A stretch of DNA of 64,000 nucleotides, taken from a gamma proteobacterium SCGC AAA168-P09 (GTDB lineage: Bacteria > Pseudomonadota > Gammaproteobacteria > Magnimaribacterales > D2472). Every line of letters begins with the position of its first letter. The stretch's first letter is position 1. The notes beneath the pieces were generated by a model that was not told the origin of the DNA, did not search any database, and saw nothing but the letters and a program-made list of their open reading frames with translations. Positions 18,580 to 27,289 of this stretch are shown here, in pieces. Made by a program: the position numbers and the translations under genes. The stretch is from the NCBI GenBank assembly GCA_000385055.1, contig ARRL01000001.1, positions 186,001-250,000 on the forward strand, given 5' to 3'.

Positions 18580-18626
18580 TTTAATATTTTTCTAAGTTAT
18601 ACTTCATATTTCTTTGGGGATAATTA

Positions 18627-19931
18627 ATGCCAAATTTAATGAATGAATCTTTTACATTGCCATGCGGACAGGTTATTAAAAATCGTGTTTGCAAAGCAGC
18701 AATGACTGAGCGTATTGCTAAAGGTAATAATTTAGCTCATCAAGGCCATGTAAATCTTTACGATAGGTGGGCAGAAGGCAATATAGGTATTCTGTTAACT
18801 GGAAATGTTCAGGTTGACCACAAAAACCTTGAGGGACCTGCAAATGTAGTGATTGATCAGAATAACTATAAAGAGCAATTTGATGCTCTTAAAGCATGGT
18901 CAGCAGCAGGGACAAAAAATAATACACAGTTATGGATGCAAATCTCTCATGCTGGCAGGCAAACACCTGGTGAAATAAATTCTTCTCCCTTAGCTCCCTC
19001 AAATATTGGATTAAAAATACCTGGTAAGAATTATGGCTCTCCAACTCCAATGACAGAGGAAGATATTCTCGATGTAATAGACAGATATGTTTTTACCGCA
19101 AAAATTGCAAGAGAAACAGGGTTTACAGGTGTTCAATTTCATTCAGCTCACGGCTATCTTTTATCGGAGTTTTTATCACCAGATATTAATAATAGAACTG
19201 ATGCCTGGGGCGGCAGTCTTGAGAATAGAGCTAGGATTCATATAGAAATTATTAATAAATGCAGAAAAGAAGTTGGTGAAGACTTTCCTATTTCAGTTAA
19301 ATTAAATTCTACAGACTTCCAGAAAGGCGGGTTTACCTCTGATGAAAGTATTCAAGTAGCTCAAATGCTAGAAGATTCAGGTGTGGATATTATAGAAATT
19401 TCAGGTGGAACATACGAACAACCAAAACTCATAGGTGTGGATGATCTAACTATTAACCCAAAAAGAAGTGAAGAAAGAAAAGAAAGCACAATTGCAAGAG
19501 AAGCTTATTTTCTTGAATATGCACAAGATATTAGAAAGGCGGTTTCCCTACCTCTTATGGTCACAGGCGGTTTTAGAACTAAAGCAGGTATAGAGGATGC
19601 CTTGCAAAGTAATATTTGCCAAATGGTAGGCATTGGAAGACCTCTATGTGCAGATCCTTATTGCATCAAAAAAATGATAGCTGGCGAGATAGAAACATTA
19701 CCAAGTTTTGAAAAGACTCTTTCATTAGGGCCCTCAATTTTTTCTCCATCAAGTCCATTCACCATAATAAAAGTTATTAATGCATTTGGCGCAATGGCAT
19801 GGTTTTATCAACAAATTAAAAATATGGCTAAAGGCCTAATGCCTAACCATGATCAGAAACTTTTTAATGCTTTTAGAGCCGATATGAAAGAAGATAAGTT
19901 GGCAATTAAAGATTATTTGAACAATAACTAA
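18627..19931 (+). CDS. NADH:flavin oxidoreductase, old yellow enzyme family
   Basis: 434 residues. The FMN-binding TIM barrel covers about 1-370: NRVCKAAMTERIA near the start, a Gln/His pair in QLWMQISHAGRQTPGE, FHSAHGYLLSEFLSPDINN and RTDAWGGSLENRAR, and the phosphate-binding end MVTGGFRTKAG with GIGRPLCADP. The C-terminal 60 residues (a hydrophobic stretch AFGAMAWFYQQIKNMAKGL) are an extension not needed for the barrel. It lacks the FeS/FAD domains of 2,4-dienoyl-CoA reductase. Probable ene-reductase on unsaturated carbonyl compounds; the physiological substrate is unknown. It follows the tRNA by 47 bp. Confidence 0.87.
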   Translation: MPNLMNESFTLPCGQVIKNRVCKAAMTERIAKGNNLAHQGHVNLYDRWAEGNIGILLTGNVQVDHKNLEGPANVVIDQNNYKEQFDALKAWSAAGTKNNTQLWMQISHAGRQTPGEINSSPLAPSNIGLKIPGKNYGSPTPMTEEDILDVIDRYVFTAKIARETGFTGVQFHSAHGYLLSEFLSPDINNRTDAWGGSLENRARIHIEIINKCRKEVGEDFPISVKLNSTDFQKGGFTSDESIQVAQMLEDSGVDIIEISGGTYEQPKLIGVDDLTINPKRSEERKESTIAREAYFLEYAQDIRKAVSLPLMVTGGFRTKAGIEDALQSNICQMVGIGRPLCADPYCIKKMIAGEIETLPSFEKTLSLGPSIFSPSSPFTIIKVINAFGAMAWFYQQIKNMAKGLMPNHDQKLFNAFRADMKEDKLAIKDYLNNN

Positions 19932-20350
19932 TTTTTATTTACTCAAGACTTTTATGATTTTATATATGGACACTAAATCCATATTCTTTGATATGTTCTG
20001 CCATTCTCTTTCACGGCCACAAGTTCGAGTTTTGTGAATAAGTAAAATAGTTTTAGGGTTTGAAATTTCATTCCTTGTGTTAAAAGAAAATACTAAAAGC
20101 ATTAATGTGTGTGCAAATGATTATAAGTAGGCATTTTTTTTCATATATTTAGCTAACAAGCTCAATGATTTTTTCCAATACTTAATCCTAAATATTCATT
20201 TATATTTTAACAACTTACAATTTTAAATTACTTATTTAGGTAGGATAAATTTTTGATTTACAAAAATAAAAAAAAGGCGTAAATTTATTACAAATACTTC
20301 TTATTATATATAAAAAGAAGATATAAGTTATAAAGCACGGGAGAGCAAAT
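19932..20350 (+). other. 419-bp intergenic region
   Basis: No coding sequence supported on either strand. An ATATGGA-CACTAAA-TCCATAT hairpin (19964-19984) shortly after the oxidoreductase stop is a weak terminator candidate. Near the right end a CTTCTT/AAGAAG hairpin (20297-20320) and GGGAGAG before the next ATG are visible. No riboswitch that I know could be matched, and the AT-rich sequence does not decide on a promoter. Confidence 0.5.
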
Positions 20351-21655
20351 ATGACAAATCCAAATCATCCTAACGTCGATCAAAGTGATCGTGTTGTTCC
20401 AGTAAATCTAAGACAAAGTGGCAGAACACCCACTGAGTTATTGATCTCTACTCGAGTAAGAAAATCACCTTTTTGGCATCTATCTCATGAGGCTGGCTGT
20501 TGGAGAGCAACTGTATACAACCGTATTTATCATCCAAGGGGTTATGTAAGGCCTGAGGATGGAGGTGCTATGGTTGAATATGAAGCCTTAGTAAATAGAG
20601 TTACCATGTGGAATGTTGCGGTTGAAAGACAAATAAGGGTTAAAGGCCCAGATGCAGAGGCGTTTACAGATTATGTAATAACTCGCGACGCAACAAAAAT
20701 TGAACCAGGTAATGGCAAATATGCAATTTTGTGCAATGAAAAAGGAGGAGTTCTAAATGACCCTGTCTTATTAAGATTAACAGAAGATGAGTTTTGGTTT
20801 TCTATCTCAGACAGCGATCTTTTACTTTGGTTACAAGGCGTAAATGTATCTAAGAAATATGATGTTGAAATCGATGAAATCGATGTTTGTCCTGTTCAAA
20901 TTCAAGGTCCTTTATCTGAAGATCTTATGGCAAAGTTAGCAGGCGAAGAGTTAAGAGAAGTTCCTTATTATGGAATCTTAGAAACTCAAGTTGGCGGAGC
21001 TGATTGTGTTATTAGTCAAACAGGATTCACAGGTGAAAAAGGTTATGAAATATATGTACGTGACGCTCACGATAATGCAGAAAAAATGTGGAATGCTGTT
21101 CTTGAAGCAGGTGAAGAATTTGGTCTTATGGTTATAGCACCTGCACATCATAGAAGAATAGCAGCTGGTATCTTATCTTGGGGACAAGATTTAGATCATG
21201 AAACTTCACCTTTTCAAGTGAATTTAAGCTATCAAGTGCCAAGAAACAAAGCTGCTGATTATATTGGTAAAGTGGAGCTTGAAAAACAAAGAGCAATAAT
21301 TGATGAAGGAAAAGCTCCATTTAAAATGAAAATGGTTGGTTTAACTCTTGGTGGCAAAGAGATTACTGATTATGCACCTGATTTTTGGATAGTAACCAAT
21401 ACGAGTGGTGATGAGGTTGGTTATGTTACATCTCCTTGGTGGTCGCCTGAGTTAGAGACAAATATTGCTCTTGCCTGGGTCCCATGGGAGGCTTCAGAGG
21501 TTGGAACAGAATATATGGTCAAATTGCCTGATGAATATGCTGAATCACCAGGTGTGGCAGTTAATGCCAGGATTGTTGATGTTCCTTTTAGAGAATCAGT
21601 AAACCCTAACAAAAGAGAAGTTCAAGCAGCAAAAGGTCTAGACTTCGCTGACTAA
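20351..21655 (+). CDS. DmdA-like aminomethyltransferase (GcvT family)
   Basis: 434 residues of the tetrahydrofolate-dependent GcvT/DmdA family. It shares the DMSP demethylase layout: WNVAVERQIRVKGPDAE, NEKGGVLNDPVLLRL, a stretch like FWFSISDSDLLLWLQG, VQIQGPLSEDLM, and GILSWGQDLDHETSPFQ. DmdA moves a methyl group from dimethylsulfoniopropionate to tetrahydrofolate. However, it is about 65 residues longer than SAR11 DmdA (about 370), with an extra N-terminal 30-40 residues, and the motif TGFTGEKGYEIYV is generic to GcvT. It stands alone, without other glycine-cleavage genes, so GcvT itself is unlikely. True DmdA versus a methylamine- or betaine-linked relative cannot be decided by eye. Confidence 0.75.
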   Translation: MTNPNHPNVDQSDRVVPVNLRQSGRTPTELLISTRVRKSPFWHLSHEAGCWRATVYNRIYHPRGYVRPEDGGAMVEYEALVNRVTMWNVAVERQIRVKGPDAEAFTDYVITRDATKIEPGNGKYAILCNEKGGVLNDPVLLRLTEDEFWFSISDSDLLLWLQGVNVSKKYDVEIDEIDVCPVQIQGPLSEDLMAKLAGEELREVPYYGILETQVGGADCVISQTGFTGEKGYEIYVRDAHDNAEKMWNAVLEAGEEFGLMVIAPAHHRRIAAGILSWGQDLDHETSPFQVNLSYQVPRNKAADYIGKVELEKQRAIIDEGKAPFKMKMVGLTLGGKEITDYAPDFWIVTNTSGDEVGYVTSPWWSPELETNIALAWVPWEASEVGTEYMVKLPDEYAESPGVAVNARIVDVPFRESVNPNKREVQAAKGLDFAD

Positions 21656-21666
21656 TAATCGTTTTT

Positions 21667-21698
21667 AAAGAATTGGGTCTACCAAGGCTCAGTTCTTT
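21667..21698 (+). terminator. Stem-loop after the DmdA-like gene
   Basis: A 13-bp stem with three G-T pairs (21667-21679 with 21686-21698), loop TACCAA, starting 11 bp after the stop codon. The 3' arm ends in TTCTTT, then ATATTAAT. A reasonable intrinsic terminator though the U-tract is short. Confidence 0.65.
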
Positions 21699-21729
21699 AT
21701 ATTAATCTTAATAATATGTTTCATTTTAA

Positions 21730-21749
21730 TATTCTGCTATGGCAGAATA
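21730..21749 (+). other. Perfect 8-bp hairpin TATTCTGC-TATG-GCAGAATA
   Basis: The two arms (21730-21737 and 21742-21749) are exact complements around a 4-base loop, 5 bp before a tiny ORF. It lacks a T-run. It could be an operator, an RNA-processing site, or control of the small lipoprotein. Confidence 0.5.
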
Positions 21750-21754
21750 AATTT

Positions 21755-21829
21755 ATGAAAATATTAATTCCAATCCTCATCTTAGTCTTCTTATATTCTT
21801 GCAATATTCCGTTAGTTCCTTTTATCTAA
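21755..21829 (+). CDS. Possible 24-residue lipoprotein
   Basis: The ORF encodes MKILIPILILVFLYSC followed by NIPLVPFI: a basic start, hydrophobic core and a lipobox-like LYSC with cysteine at residue 16, leaving an eight-residue mature tail. Very short lipoproteins of this shape occur in many gammaproteobacteria. It lies between a terminator and the LhgO-type gene and ends 14 bp before it. No good Shine-Dalgarno is visible, so it remains tentative. Confidence 0.4.
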   Translation: MKILIPILILVFLYSCNIPLVPFI

Positions 21830-21843
21830 TTATGTAGAACCCA

Positions 21844-22953
21844 ATGTTCTTTGATCTAACTATAATTGGTGCTGGTGTTATTGGCCTATCAATTGCTAAA
21901 TCCTGTTCTGAGCTTGGGATGTCAGTTGTAGTCCTTGAAAAAGATCCAAGAGCAGGTGAGGGAATCTCTTCAAGAAACTCTGGAGTTATTCATGCTGGTA
22001 TTTATTATCCAAATGAATCATTAAAAACCAAATTTTGCATTTCAGGGAATAAACGTCTCTATGATTATGCAAAAATTAAAGGCATTAATCACAACAGAAT
22101 GGGCAAATTCATAATAGCATCCTCAAAAGACGAGTTAGAAAAATTAGAGAGAATATATGAAAAAGGTATTTCAAATTCTGTCACTTTAGACTTTTTGACT
22201 AAAAATAAAATGAAATTAATCTACCCTGATTTGAACATTGAAGCAGGAATTTACTCGCCAAGCACTGGAATTATTGACGTGCCAGAGCTTATTAGTGCTA
22301 TTGAGGGAGACATACAGAATAATCATGGCCTCATATCATTTAATACTAAATTTATTGAAGCACAAAAAACTACCGGCGGCTTTGAAGTTTCATGCAATGA
22401 TGGAAATAATTTTTTAATAAATACTAAATATTTTGTTAATGCGAGCGGTTTATATTCAGATTTAATTTCACAACAAATCGATGTTTTAGACAAAAAGCAT
22501 TTTTCATCAATCAAATATGCCAAAGGGCATTATTTTAAATATACCGGCTCTCATCCATTTAAAAATTTAATTTATCCACTAGCAAGTGAGTCATCTTCAG
22601 GACTCCATATTGGTTTTGATTTATCTGGGCAGATCAGATTTGGCCCAAACATTTCATGGGTTGATGATATCGATTATTCTTTTGATGAGTCCCTAAAAGA
22701 TAATTTTGTAGAAGCAATAAAAAAATATTGGCCTGATATTGAACCAAAAAAACTTCAACCAGACTATGTTGGAATAAGGCCTAAGATACAGAACAGAAAT
22801 GAGAAAATGAAAGATTTTTCCATTATGGGCCCTAAAGACCATGGTGTAGATGGGCTAATCAATATTCAAGGAATAGAGAGTCCAGGAGTAACAAGTTGCT
22901 TAGCTATAGGTGAATATGTAAAACATATGATTAACTTAACAAATGATGTTTAA
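21844..22953 (+). CDS. lhgO: FAD-dependent oxidoreductase, L-2-hydroxyglutarate oxidase (LhgO) type
   Basis: 369 residues of the DAO fold. The FAD-binding dinucleotide fold is at the N-terminus (LTIIGAGVIGLSIAKS, then VVVLEKD), followed by ISSRNSGVIHAGIYY, which is characteristic of LhgO-like proteins, and late PDYVGIRPKI and GIESPGVTSC. LhgO oxidises L-2-hydroxyglutarate to 2-oxoglutarate and feeds electrons to the quinone pool. Length is a little under the E. coli enzyme (422). Its 3' end overlaps the convergent hydrolase by 23 bp. Confidence 0.8.
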   Translation: MFFDLTIIGAGVIGLSIAKSCSELGMSVVVLEKDPRAGEGISSRNSGVIHAGIYYPNESLKTKFCISGNKRLYDYAKIKGINHNRMGKFIIASSKDELEKLERIYEKGISNSVTLDFLTKNKMKLIYPDLNIEAGIYSPSTGIIDVPELISAIEGDIQNNHGLISFNTKFIEAQKTTGGFEVSCNDGNNFLINTKYFVNASGLYSDLISQQIDVLDKKHFSSIKYAKGHYFKYTGSHPFKNLIYPLASESSSGLHIGFDLSGQIRFGPNISWVDDIDYSFDESLKDNFVEAIKKYWPDIEPKKLQPDYVGIRPKIQNRNEKMKDFSIMGPKDHGVDGLINIQGIESPGVTSCLAIGEYVKHMINLTNDV

Positions 22954-23836
22954 GCTTAGCTTTGAATTGATCAAGTATTTCTTCTTCAATAAGATGTCGC
23001 ATATTCCTAATAATAACTAAATCACTTTTTGGTATAAGTTGGTGCATATATCGTGAATTTTCAGCTGACAATACAGGATCTTGTTCCCCATGAATGATTA
23101 AAGTTTTTGCCTGAATACTTTTAATTTTTTTAATTCTATTTTTTGATGAAAGTATCGCCATTAGCTGACGAGCATAACCAAAACCATCTTTCATATCCTT
23201 AATTCTATTGAAATTATTAATGGTATCTTCTTTAAATTTAGGCGTATCAATTTCCTTACCTTCCATCCCTATTAACCCAACCCATTTTAATTCTCTTTCA
23301 TACACCTCATCCATAGTGGGATTAGTACTTTTAGATCTGCTTACCATCATATCTCGAACCTCTTTTGAGGTTCCATTGTGGGGGCCTGGTAAAGAAGCAG
23401 TAGAAGCAATTAAAGTATATGTTTTGACTCTTTGTGGATATTTTGCGCATATTATTTGACTAATCATTCCTCCCATGGACGTGCCTAGAATATGAGCTTC
23501 ATCAATATTAAGATGATTAAGAAGATTTATTCCATCTCGAGCCATATCATTAAGACTATATTCAGGTTTTATTGGGAAACGAAAAAAATATCTTAAATAT
23601 CCTAAGGTTATAGAGGGCTTATAAAAAAATCTTGAAGATAATCCTGAATCTCTATTGTCAAATGTTATAGGCCTGAGACCGTTTTTGATAAGAAATTTAA
23701 TAAGATGTTCAGGCCAGTGTACTAATTGAGCGCCTAATCCATGAACTAAAAGAATAGGGGTTGCCTCTTCTGGCCCATAGTCCCTATAAAAAATTTTGAC
23801 TCCATTATTTTCTGAATACCCTTCTTTATAACTCAT
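22931..23836 (-). CDS. Alpha/beta hydrolase
   Basis: 301 residues from the ATG at 23836; an upstream ATG adds 12 unconserved residues. Alpha/beta hydrolase features: ILLVHGLGAQLVHWPE (oxyanion region), TFDNRDSGLSS, the nucleophile elbow LGTSMGGMISQ, acid residue in IIHGEQDPVLS and the histidine in MRHLIEEE. An aryl/acyl esterase or haloperoxidase-like hydrolase is likely; the substrate is not predictable. It converges with and overlaps the LhgO-type gene. Confidence 0.82.
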   Translation of the reverse strand: MSYKEGYSENNGVKIFYRDYGPEEATPILLVHGLGAQLVHWPEHLIKFLIKNGLRPITFDNRDSGLSSRFFYKPSITLGYLRYFFRFPIKPEYSLNDMARDGINLLNHLNIDEAHILGTSMGGMISQIICAKYPQRVKTYTLIASTASLPGPHNGTSKEVRDMMVSRSKSTNPTMDEVYERELKWVGLIGMEGKEIDTPKFKEDTINNFNRIKDMKDGFGYARQLMAILSSKNRIKKIKSIQAKTLIIHGEQDPVLSAENSRYMHQLIPKSDLVIIRNMRHLIEEEILDQFKAKLKHHLLS

Positions 23837-23922
23837 AAGCTTAGTCTTACATATTTTAGAAATGCAATACACTGCTTTTTCATATACATTAGATCTTAAA
23901 TAATAAATACTCTATTTTTTCT

Positions 23923-25293
23923 ATGTTTCAGTTTATAAATTTAATACATTTTATTAAAGCAAATAAAATAAGAGTAGCTTATGGCATTGGTGATTATGCT
24001 ATCTGTCTTTATTGGAGTGGAGTTAGCTTATATCTTCTTTATTTTTATACAGATGTTATAGGAATTTCACCACTGATGGCAGGTTGGATTTATGCTTTAG
24101 GTATAGCTTGGGATGCAGTAACAGATCCTTTTATGGGTTATATGGCTGAAAGAACTAGAAGTAAAATGGGAAGTTATAGGCCATATATCTATTACGGATC
24201 AATACCTTTAGCATTATCTTTTGTTTTACTTTTATGGATGCCACCATTTGAAGGAATAATTTTATTTATATTTTTACTGGTAGTAAATTTATTTCATAGA
24301 ACTTGTTTTACTATTGTAAGTGTTCCTTATTCTTCATTAACTGCAAGAATAACAGATGATAGTGATGAGAGAACAAAGCTAACCACTGCAAGGATGCTTG
24401 CAGCATCTTTTGGAACATTTTCGATCTCAGCATTAGCATTTCCAATTGTTTTATTATTTGGTGGTGGTGAAGAGTCCTTGGGCTTTATTTACCTTGGTCT
24501 TATAGCTGGTATTGCAGCAATTATAATACTTGGAATTACTGTATATTTTGTTCAAGAAAGGCCATTTGAATTTACTAAAGAAGAATTACCAAGTTTTTCC
24601 AAAGTCTTAAAATCAGTATCAAACAATTACCCATTCTGGATAGTTTTTTCTGCAATTTTAATTTTGATATCCACATACTTGATGTTTAATAATAATTTAA
24701 TTTATTTTTCTAAATATGCTTTGGGATTCCATGAATACCAAGGTTTAATTCTGGGGGTTATTAGTGGAAGCACTTTATTAGCAATTCCCTTGTGGGCATA
24801 TCTAGCAATTAAATTGGGAAAAAAAAATACTTGGATGTTATCTATGACATCTTTATTTATTGGATTTTCTATTTTTTATTTATATCCAATTTCTGAACTT
24901 AGGGAATTGCTATATATTTTAAGCTTTATTGGTTTTGGCAATGGTGCAACTGGGGTTCTGTTTTGGTCAATGTTGCCGGATACCATTGAATATGGAGAAT
25001 GGAAGACAGGTATTAGAACAGAATCGTCTCTTTATGGCTTTATGACGTTTGCTCAAAAAGGCGCTATAGCATTTGCTGCAGTTATATTAGGAATAATATT
25101 AACCAATATAGGCTTTGAACCAAATCAGGATCAAACATCAGAAACCTTAGTTTCTTTAAAAGCCTTGATGTCATTAATTCCTCTTATAGGTGTGTTGATT
25201 AGTTTAGCTCTTGTATATTTTTATCCAATTGACAGAAACTTCCATCAAAAATTAATAGAAGATATAGAAAGTAGAAAGATTAAAAATGCCTAA
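23923..25293 (+). CDS. GPH-family sugar:cation symporter (MFS superfamily)
   Basis: 456 residues with about twelve membrane helices. The loop after helix 2, WDAVTDPFMGYMAERTRSKM followed by GSYRPYI, is the signature of glycoside-pentoside-hexuronide symporters such as MelB and GusB; the second half carries FWSMLPDTIEYGEWKTG and RTESSLYGFMTFAQK, also typical. It imports a glycoside or uronide with a cation. It overlaps the next gene by 8 bp, and with the GH3 enzyme downstream makes a compact glycoside uptake and breakdown locus. Confidence 0.88.
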   Translation: MFQFINLIHFIKANKIRVAYGIGDYAICLYWSGVSLYLLYFYTDVIGISPLMAGWIYALGIAWDAVTDPFMGYMAERTRSKMGSYRPYIYYGSIPLALSFVLLLWMPPFEGIILFIFLLVVNLFHRTCFTIVSVPYSSLTARITDDSDERTKLTTARMLAASFGTFSISALAFPIVLLFGGGEESLGFIYLGLIAGIAAIIILGITVYFVQERPFEFTKEELPSFSKVLKSVSNNYPFWIVFSAILILISTYLMFNNNLIYFSKYALGFHEYQGLILGVISGSTLLAIPLWAYLAIKLGKKNTWMLSMTSLFIGFSIFYLYPISELRELLYILSFIGFGNGATGVLFWSMLPDTIEYGEWKTGIRTESSLYGFMTFAQKGAIAFAAVILGIILTNIGFEPNQDQTSETLVSLKALMSLIPLIGVLISLALVYFYPIDRNFHQKLIEDIESRKIKNA

Positions 25294-27289
25294 AATTAAA
25301 TGGGGAATTATTGGAACTGGCTCTATAGCAAATGCGTTTGCTCATTCAATTAAGTACTGTGATCACTCTGAATTAGTTTCAGTCTTTGGAAGAAATAAAG
25401 ACACCACGGATGAATTCTCAAAGAAATTTAGTATAGACACGCACCTTGATATTGAATCATTATTGTTATCAAGTGAAATCAATGCTGTTTATATTGCTAC
25501 TCCTCATAACTCTCATTATGAATATATTTTTCAAGCTATAAAAAATAAGAAGCATATTCTTTGTGAAAAGCCTATAACAATGAATCATATTGAAAGTATG
25601 GTTTTATTTGGTCTTGCTAAAGATGCTGAAGTTTTTTTGATGGAAGCTTATATGTACAGAACCCACCCTCAAACGAAAAATATTCTTAATAGCATCGAGA
25701 TACTTAGAAGATCAGAAGAAAAAATATCTATTAATTGCTCATTTGGTTTTAAGGCTGAAATACCAGAGGACCATAGATTAAGAAATCCTATGATGGGGGG
25801 AGGAGCCATTTTAGATGTAGGGTGTTATCCATTATCTATGACTAAGCTATTAGTAGGTCATATCCTAGACAAACCATATGCTGATCCTAGAAGTATTAAA
25901 GCATCAGGAGAGTTAGATATAACAGGTGTTGATTTAAATTCTTCAGCGCATATTATTTTTACTGATAATATTCAGGCCAATATTTCATGCGCCATAAATG
26001 AAGAGTATGAAAATAACTTAGAGATTATCAGTGGTGACTTTAAATTAGAGGTTAGCCAGCCATGGCATTGCGGTCAATTTCAAGAAGGCCTATCTTCTAT
26101 AAAAGTTTATAACAAAAATAATCTTATTGAAGATGTTGCATTTAAAGATGATGTGGGGCTTTTTACAAGAGAAATTGACCATGCATCAAAATGTATATTA
26201 GATGGTAACCTTGAATCAGAGCTAATCTCCCACAATGACTCTCAAAGCATTATGTTATGGCTAGACAAATGGAGACAGGAGATAGGAGTAGTTTGTCCAT
26301 ACGAGTCAAAAGATATCTCGCCTATGGTTAAATCAAATTTTTCATCAATACAGAAAAGGAGCTTAAAAAGCATTTCAGTAGATGGTATTGATAAAAAATT
26401 TTCAAAACTTGCTCTTGGCTGTGACAACCAAACTTCAGATATTCATGCTTATGCTATGTTTGATTATTTTTACGGAGCTGGTGGAAGAATTTTCGATACT
26501 GCCTATATTTATAATAATGGTTTGGGTGATAAGTATTTGGGTGATTGGATTAATTCAAGAAATCTTCAGAGTGATGTTGTTATTATTGGAAAGGGTGCCC
26601 ACACTCCAGACTGTAAACCTGAGTTTATAAAGCCACAAATAGAAGAATCATTAGATCGATTACAACTCTCAAAAATAGATATATATTGTCTTCATAGGGA
26701 TAATGCTGACATTCCAGTGTCAGAATTTATTGATGCTCTCAATGAGATAAAAACCGAGGGCTTGATAAATACTATCGGTGCATCTAATTGGGAATTAGAT
26801 CGTTTCTCAAGTGCCAGGGATTATGCATTAAAGAATAATAAAGAACCTTTTTCTGTTTTAAGCAATAATTTTAGCCTTGCGCAGATGATTGAACCAGTTT
26901 GGCCTGGATGCGTTGCAGTTAGTAATGAGTTTTTAGACTACATCAACAAGAATGAAATTAAATTATTTCCTTGGTCAAGTACAGCAAGAGGTTTTTTCAT
27001 TAGAAAAAAAGAAATCGTAACCAAAGAACATTTCTCCAATCCCTCATTAGAGGAAGAAAAAAGAGTCTGGCATAGCAGAAAGAATCTAAAAAGAAGAGAT
27101 ATTTGTTTTGAAATTGCAGAAAAGAAAAATGTAGAGCCTATAGAGATAGCTATTGCTTATGTGGTTCATAGATCACCATTAATATTTCCATTAATAGGCC
27201 CAAGAACAGTAAATGAATTAAATAGCTCCATCTTTGGTTCACAAATAAATCTTTCAGAAGAAGACCTAAATAGACTATCTATAAATTGA
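25286..27289 (+). CDS. Two-domain oxidoreductase: Gfo/Idh/MocA fused to aldo/keto reductase
   Basis: 667 residues with two complete enzymes. Residues 1 to about 330 are a Gfo/Idh/MocA dehydrogenase: KWGIIGTGSIANAFAHSI, VYIATPHNSHYE, CEKPITMNH (the catalytic lysine motif) and GGGAILDVGCYPL, closest in style to dihydrodiol/xylose dehydrogenases. After a linker (about 330-365), the rest is an aldo/keto reductase with FDTAYIYNNGLG, VIIGKGAH, IYCLHRDNADIPV and TIGASNWELDRF, that is, the Asp-Tyr-Lys-His tetrad. The frame is continuous, so this is a true fusion. Both halves use NAD(P), suggesting coupled redox steps on one sugar. Its stop overlaps the convergent GH3 gene by 11 bp. Confidence 0.87.
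   Translation: MPKIKWGIIGTGSIANAFAHSIKYCDHSELVSVFGRNKDTTDEFSKKFSIDTHLDIESLLLSSEINAVYIATPHNSHYEYIFQAIKNKKHILCEKPITMNHIESMVLFGLAKDAEVFLMEAYMYRTHPQTKNILNSIEILRRSEEKISINCSFGFKAEIPEDHRLRNPMMGGGAILDVGCYPLSMTKLLVGHILDKPYADPRSIKASGELDITGVDLNSSAHIIFTDNIQANISCAINEEYENNLEIISGDFKLEVSQPWHCGQFQEGLSSIKVYNKNNLIEDVAFKDDVGLFTREIDHASKCILDGNLESELISHNDSQSIMLWLDKWRQEIGVVCPYESKDISPMVKSNFSSIQKRSLKSISVDGIDKKFSKLALGCDNQTSDIHAYAMFDYFYGAGGRIFDTAYIYNNGLGDKYLGDWINSRNLQSDVVIIGKGAHTPDCKPEFIKPQIEESLDRLQLSKIDIYCLHRDNADIPVSEFIDALNEIKTEGLINTIGASNWELDRFSSARDYALKNNKEPFSVLSNNFSLAQMIEPVWPGCVAVSNEFLDYINKNEIKLFPWSSTARGFFIRKKEIVTKEHFSNPSLEEEKRVWHSRKNLKRRDICFEIAEKKNVEPIEIAIAYVVHRSPLIFPLIGPRTVNELNSSIFGSQINLSEEDLNRLSIN

Noticed and set aside
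19932..20350. Glycine or SAM riboswitch upstream of the DmdA-like gene
   Set aside because: I looked for glycine-aptamer and SAM-II/V core motifs and found none; only weak AT hairpins.
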